DNA of 42,663 bases from Trueperaceae bacterium (GTDB lineage: Bacteria; Deinococcota; Deinococci; Deinococcales; Trueperaceae), in assembly GCA_036381035.1 (NCBI GenBank), contig DASVDQ010000007.1:1-42663 (forward strand). Reading direction: 5' to 3'. How positions within the stretch are numbered: position 1 is the first letter of the stretch; the number at the start of each line of letters is the position of its first letter. The notes under the pieces were generated by a model. The model saw nothing but the letters and a program-made list of their open reading frames with translations. It searched no databases and had not been told where the DNA came from. This document shows, piece by piece, positions 40,113 through 42,663 of the stretch. The position numbers and the translations under genes were made by a program.

Positions 40113-41993
40113 GTGGACGACGCGGTCACGCTCACCCTGCCTCACTGGCAGCTCGACTCCATCTACCCCGGCCTGGGCAGCCCCGAGTACCTGGCCGACA
40201 AGAGCGCGTTCCTGGACGCGCTCGCCGAGCTCGAGGCCTACCTCGACGCGCACGGCATCGGGACCTCCGGCCCGCCCGACGGCGGGCGGGCGGGCGCGGC
40301 GGGTCCGCGGGCCGACGAGGCGGAGACCCTGGCCAGGGCCCTCGAACTGGTCATGCGCCTCAGCGAGCTCCAGGCCGTGCTAGCCGTCTACCTGTCGCTG
40401 CGCGTGTCGACCGACTCGTACGACGACGCGGCGCAGGCCGAGCTCTCGGCGCTGCGCGCGCTGGGGGCCCGCACCGGCGCGGCCTGGGCGCGCTTCAAGG
40501 GCTGGCTGAAGGGCGTCGACCTCGACGCCGCGGCCGCACGCTTCGAGGTCGTGGCGGCGCACCGCTACCCCCTCGAACGCTACCGCCAGGAGGCCGAGCG
40601 CATGCTAGGCCACGAGGCCGAGGCGCTGGCGGCGGCTCTCGACGGCAGCGGCGGGTCGGCGTGGGCGCGGCTCTACGACGACCTGACCTCGCGCGAGCGG
40701 GTGCGCGCCGCCGTGCTGCCTGAGGAGGTGGCGGGCGAGACGCCGGAGCGCGAGTACGGCGTGCCCGAGCTGCGCCACCTGCAGTCCCACCCGCGCGAGG
40801 ACGTGCGCCGGCGCGCCTACCGCGCCGAGCTCGAGCTGCTCGGCCGCAACCAGCTGGCCTTCGCCGCGGCCATGAACGGCATCAAGGGCCAGGTGGGGAC
40901 CCTCGCCAGGCAGCGCGGCTGGCGCGGGCCCCTCGAGTACAGCCTCTTCCAGCACGGCATCACGAGGGAGAGCCTGGGCGCGATGCACGAGGCGTGCGAG
41001 GAGCGCTTCGAGACGCTCCGCGGCTACCTGCGGGCGAAGGCCAGCCTCCTGGGCAAGGAGCGGCTCGCCTGGTACGACCTGCTGGCGCCGCTGCCCCAGG
41101 CAGCGTCCCCCGCCTTCACCTGGGAGCAGGCCAAGGACCTCGTCCTCGACCGCTTCGCGAGCTACTCCGCCGAGCTGGCGTCCTTCGCGCGACGCGCGTT
41201 CGAGTCGGGCTGGGTCGACGTGCCGCCGCGCCGCGGCAAGCGCAGCGGCGCGTTCTGCTCTGGCGTGCCGGTGCGCCACGAGTCGCGCGTGATGCTGAAC
41301 TTCGGCGGGAACCTCTCCGACGTCTTCACGCTGGCCCACGAGCTCGGGCACGCCTACCACAACGACTGCAAGTTCCGCTTCGGCCGCACGGTCCTGCAGT
41401 CGCCTACGCCCATGACGCTGGCCGAGACGGCCAGCATCTTCTGCGAGACGCTGCTCTTCGACGGCCTCATGGAGTCCGCGGGCGCGGCCGAGCGCCTGGC
41501 GGTGCTGGAGCAGAACCTGCAGCACGCCACGCAGCTCCTGCTCGACATCCACACGCGGTTCCTCTTCGAGGCCGAGGTGTTCGAGCGGCGCCGCGAGCGC
41601 GAGCTGTCGCCGGAGGAGATGAGCGACGCGATGGAGAGGGCCCAGGCGCGCGTCTTCGGCGACGCGCTGGCCGAGGGCGAGCGCCACCCGCTGATGTGGG
41701 CGCACAAGCCGCACTACTACTCGAGCGCGCGCTCCTTCTACAACTACCCGTACACGTTCGGGTGGCTGTTCTCCCTCGGCCTCTACGCCCGCTACCGCGC
41801 CGAGGGCGAGGCGTTCAGGCGGCGTTACGATGAGCTGCTGTCCGCGACCGGCATCGCCTCCGCCAGCGACCTGGCGCGGGGCTTCGGCATCGACATCGAG
41901 GACCCAGGGTTCTGGCGCGAGAGCTTGGGCGTCGTGGCGGACCGCGTCGACGCCTTCCGCGCGATCACGGCAGGGAGCGAAGGACCAGCATGA
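40113..41993 (+). CDS. pepF: Oligoendopeptidase F family (M3B) metallopeptidase
   Basis: A cytosolic zinc peptidase of 626 residues in the PepF/M3B group. The zinc motif is LAHELGHAYHND (HELGH at 409-413), with the third ligand Glu in ETASIFCETLLFDGLM. Family segments SGVPVRHESRVMLNFGGNLS, HKPHYYSSARSFYNYPYTFG and LFSLGLYARYR are all present. The N-terminal helical part starts PHWQLDSIYPGLGSPEY. The GTG start at 40113 has GGGGGAAGG about 9 nt upstream. The stop overlaps the SDR gene by ATGA. It differs clearly from oligopeptidase A at 17119 although both are M3 enzymes. Confidence 0.95.
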   Translation: MDDAVTLTLPHWQLDSIYPGLGSPEYLADKSAFLDALAELEAYLDAHGIGTSGPPDGGRAGAAGPRADEAETLARALELVMRLSELQAVLAVYLSLRVSTDSYDDAAQAELSALRALGARTGAAWARFKGWLKGVDLDAAAARFEVVAAHRYPLERYRQEAERMLGHEAEALAAALDGSGGSAWARLYDDLTSRERVRAAVLPEEVAGETPEREYGVPELRHLQSHPREDVRRRAYRAELELLGRNQLAFAAAMNGIKGQVGTLARQRGWRGPLEYSLFQHGITRESLGAMHEACEERFETLRGYLRAKASLLGKERLAWYDLLAPLPQAASPAFTWEQAKDLVLDRFASYSAELASFARRAFESGWVDVPPRRGKRSGAFCSGVPVRHESRVMLNFGGNLSDVFTLAHELGHAYHNDCKFRFGRTVLQSPTPMTLAETASIFCETLLFDGLMESAGAAERLAVLEQNLQHATQLLLDIHTRFLFEAEVFERRRERELSPEEMSDAMERAQARVFGDALAEGERHPLMWAHKPHYYSSARSFYNYPYTFGWLFSLGLYARYRAEGEAFRRRYDELLSATGIASASDLARGFGIDIEDPGFWRESLGVVADRVDAFRAITAGSEGPA

Positions 41994-42663
41994 CGACGAA
42001 CTACCGCGACCTCTTCGACCTCACCGGCAAGCACGCCCTCGTCATCGGCGCCGGGTCCGGCATCGGCAGGGCCACGGTCCACGGGCTCGCCGACTTCGGG
42101 GCCTCACTCACCTGCGCCGACCTCGACCAGGCGGCGGCCGAGTCGTCCGCGGCCGAGGCCGCGCAGCGCGGCGCCAGCGCCCGCGGCGTGAGGGCCGACA
42201 TCTCGAGCGAGGCGGACGTGCGGGCGCTGATCGGCTCGCTGGAGCGCCTCGACGTGCTCGTCTGCACGCCGTCGATCAACGTGCGCAAGCCGCTCGCCCA
42301 GGTCAGCGCCGAGGAGTTCGACCGCGTCGTCGGCATCAACCTCAGGGGCAGCTTCTTCGCCCTGCGCGAGGCCGGCGCGCGCATGGCCCAGCAGGGCAAG
42401 GGCAGCATGATCTTCTTCTCGAGCATCAGGTCGCAGGTCGTCGAGCCTGGTCAGGGCGTCTACGCCGCCACGAAGGCCGGCACTCTGCAGATGATCAGGG
42501 CCGCCGCCGCCGAGTGGGGCCCCCACGGCGTGCGCGCCAACGCCGTCGCGCCGGGCGTCGTCGAGACGCCGCTGACCAAGCAGATCAAGGACCAGCCCGC
42601 CTGGTACGACGCCTACGCCAGGAAGAGCGCGCTGGGGCGCTGGGCGCAGCCGAGCGAGCTCGT
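41990..42663 (+). CDS. SDR family NAD(P)-dependent oxidoreductase, 3' end outside window
   Basis: The first 224 codons of a short-chain dehydrogenase. The Rossmann motif is VIGAGSGIGRATVHG. An Asp at the end of strand 2 (CADLDQ) suggests NAD(H) preference. ADISSE, the active-site serine in FFSSIRSQ, YAATKAG as YxxxK, and VAPGVVETPLTKQI follow. The usual NAG motif after strand 4 reads CTPSIN, a deviation. ATG 41990 overlaps the pepF stop (ATGA), so it is coupled to the peptidase although a link in function is not obvious. The substrate is unknown. The sequence runs off the window at 42663, after WAQPSEL. Confidence 0.92.
   Translation, partial: MTTNYRDLFDLTGKHALVIGAGSGIGRATVHGLADFGASLTCADLDQAAAESSAAEAAQRGASARGVRADISSEADVRALIGSLERLDVLVCTPSINVRKPLAQVSAEEFDRVVGINLRGSFFALREAGARMAQQGKGSMIFFSSIRSQVVEPGQGVYAATKAGTLQMIRAAAAEWGPHGVRANAVAPGVVETPLTKQIKDQPAWYDAYARKSALGRWAQPSEL

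Overview
The window is a very GC-rich chromosomal segment with tightly packed core genes. I see no mobile element, rRNA, tRNA or CRISPR array. Gene content and signals suggest a deep-branching diderm of the Deinococcota, possibly a Truepera-like lineage. The reasons are recA followed by rny, a TrmB with a long C-terminal extension, SPOR and DUF4388 proteins, and many TANNNT -10 boxes lying only 6 to 10 nt before a start codon, as in the leaderless mRNAs described for Deinococcus. The taxonomy is an inference from family content; no database search was possible.

Layout. 1-2844 (+): end of recA, rny (RNase Y) and prs, chained by GTGA overlaps. 2902-4815 (-): a large TPR/winged-helix regulator. 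4816-5361: the longest non-coding gap, with hairpins and 11-bp direct repeats. 5362-9485 (-): the phosphate uptake operon pstSCAB, without phoU. 9598-10806 (+): a lone hutI. 10875-13588 (-): an RNHCP protein, an enoyl-CoA hydratase/isomerase and a YtcJ-like amidohydrolase. 13652-17148 (+): an ABC-F ATPase with a long C-terminal extension, coupled to a DUF3810 membrane protein. 17119-19221 (-): oligopeptidase A. 19326-21470 (-): a LOV-like/PAS/GGDEF/EAL protein with degenerate LOV and GGDEF motifs. 21850-22572 (-): a manganese-type DtxR/MntR repressor, divergent from trxB (22667-23695). 23798-26604 (-): an ABC-2 exporter operon ending in a SPOR protein. 26742-28810 (-): a NUDIX (CoA pyrophosphatase-like) gene coupled to a 2-phosphoglycerate-kinase-like protein with three ATP-cone-like repeats. 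28968-31661 (-): DUF4388 protein, trmB and pgeF. 31743-37994 (+): lptF, lptG, an LptD-like barrel and a lipoprotein. 37954-38982 (-): plsX, divergent from an rluD-type gene (39045-40046, +). 40113 to the end (+): oligoendopeptidase F and a truncated SDR.

How the genes work together. The window covers phosphate import (pst), PRPP synthesis (prs), RNA decay and modification (rny, trmB, rluD-type), redox and metal control (trxB, mntR), peptide turnover (two M3 peptidases), and envelope building (lptFG, LptD-like, plsX). Most operons use GTGA, ATGA or TGATG stop-start overlaps, which suggests translational coupling. Many operon heads appear leaderless, whereas several internal or leadered genes have Shine-Dalgarno sequences.

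The items most worth follow-up are the Lpt-type export cluster in what may be an LPS-less phylum, the LOV-like/GGDEF/EAL protein that has lost its photo-adduct cysteine and its GGDEF signature, the triple ATP-cone kinase, the ABC-F with a new C-terminal module, and the recurrent leaderless promoter pattern.
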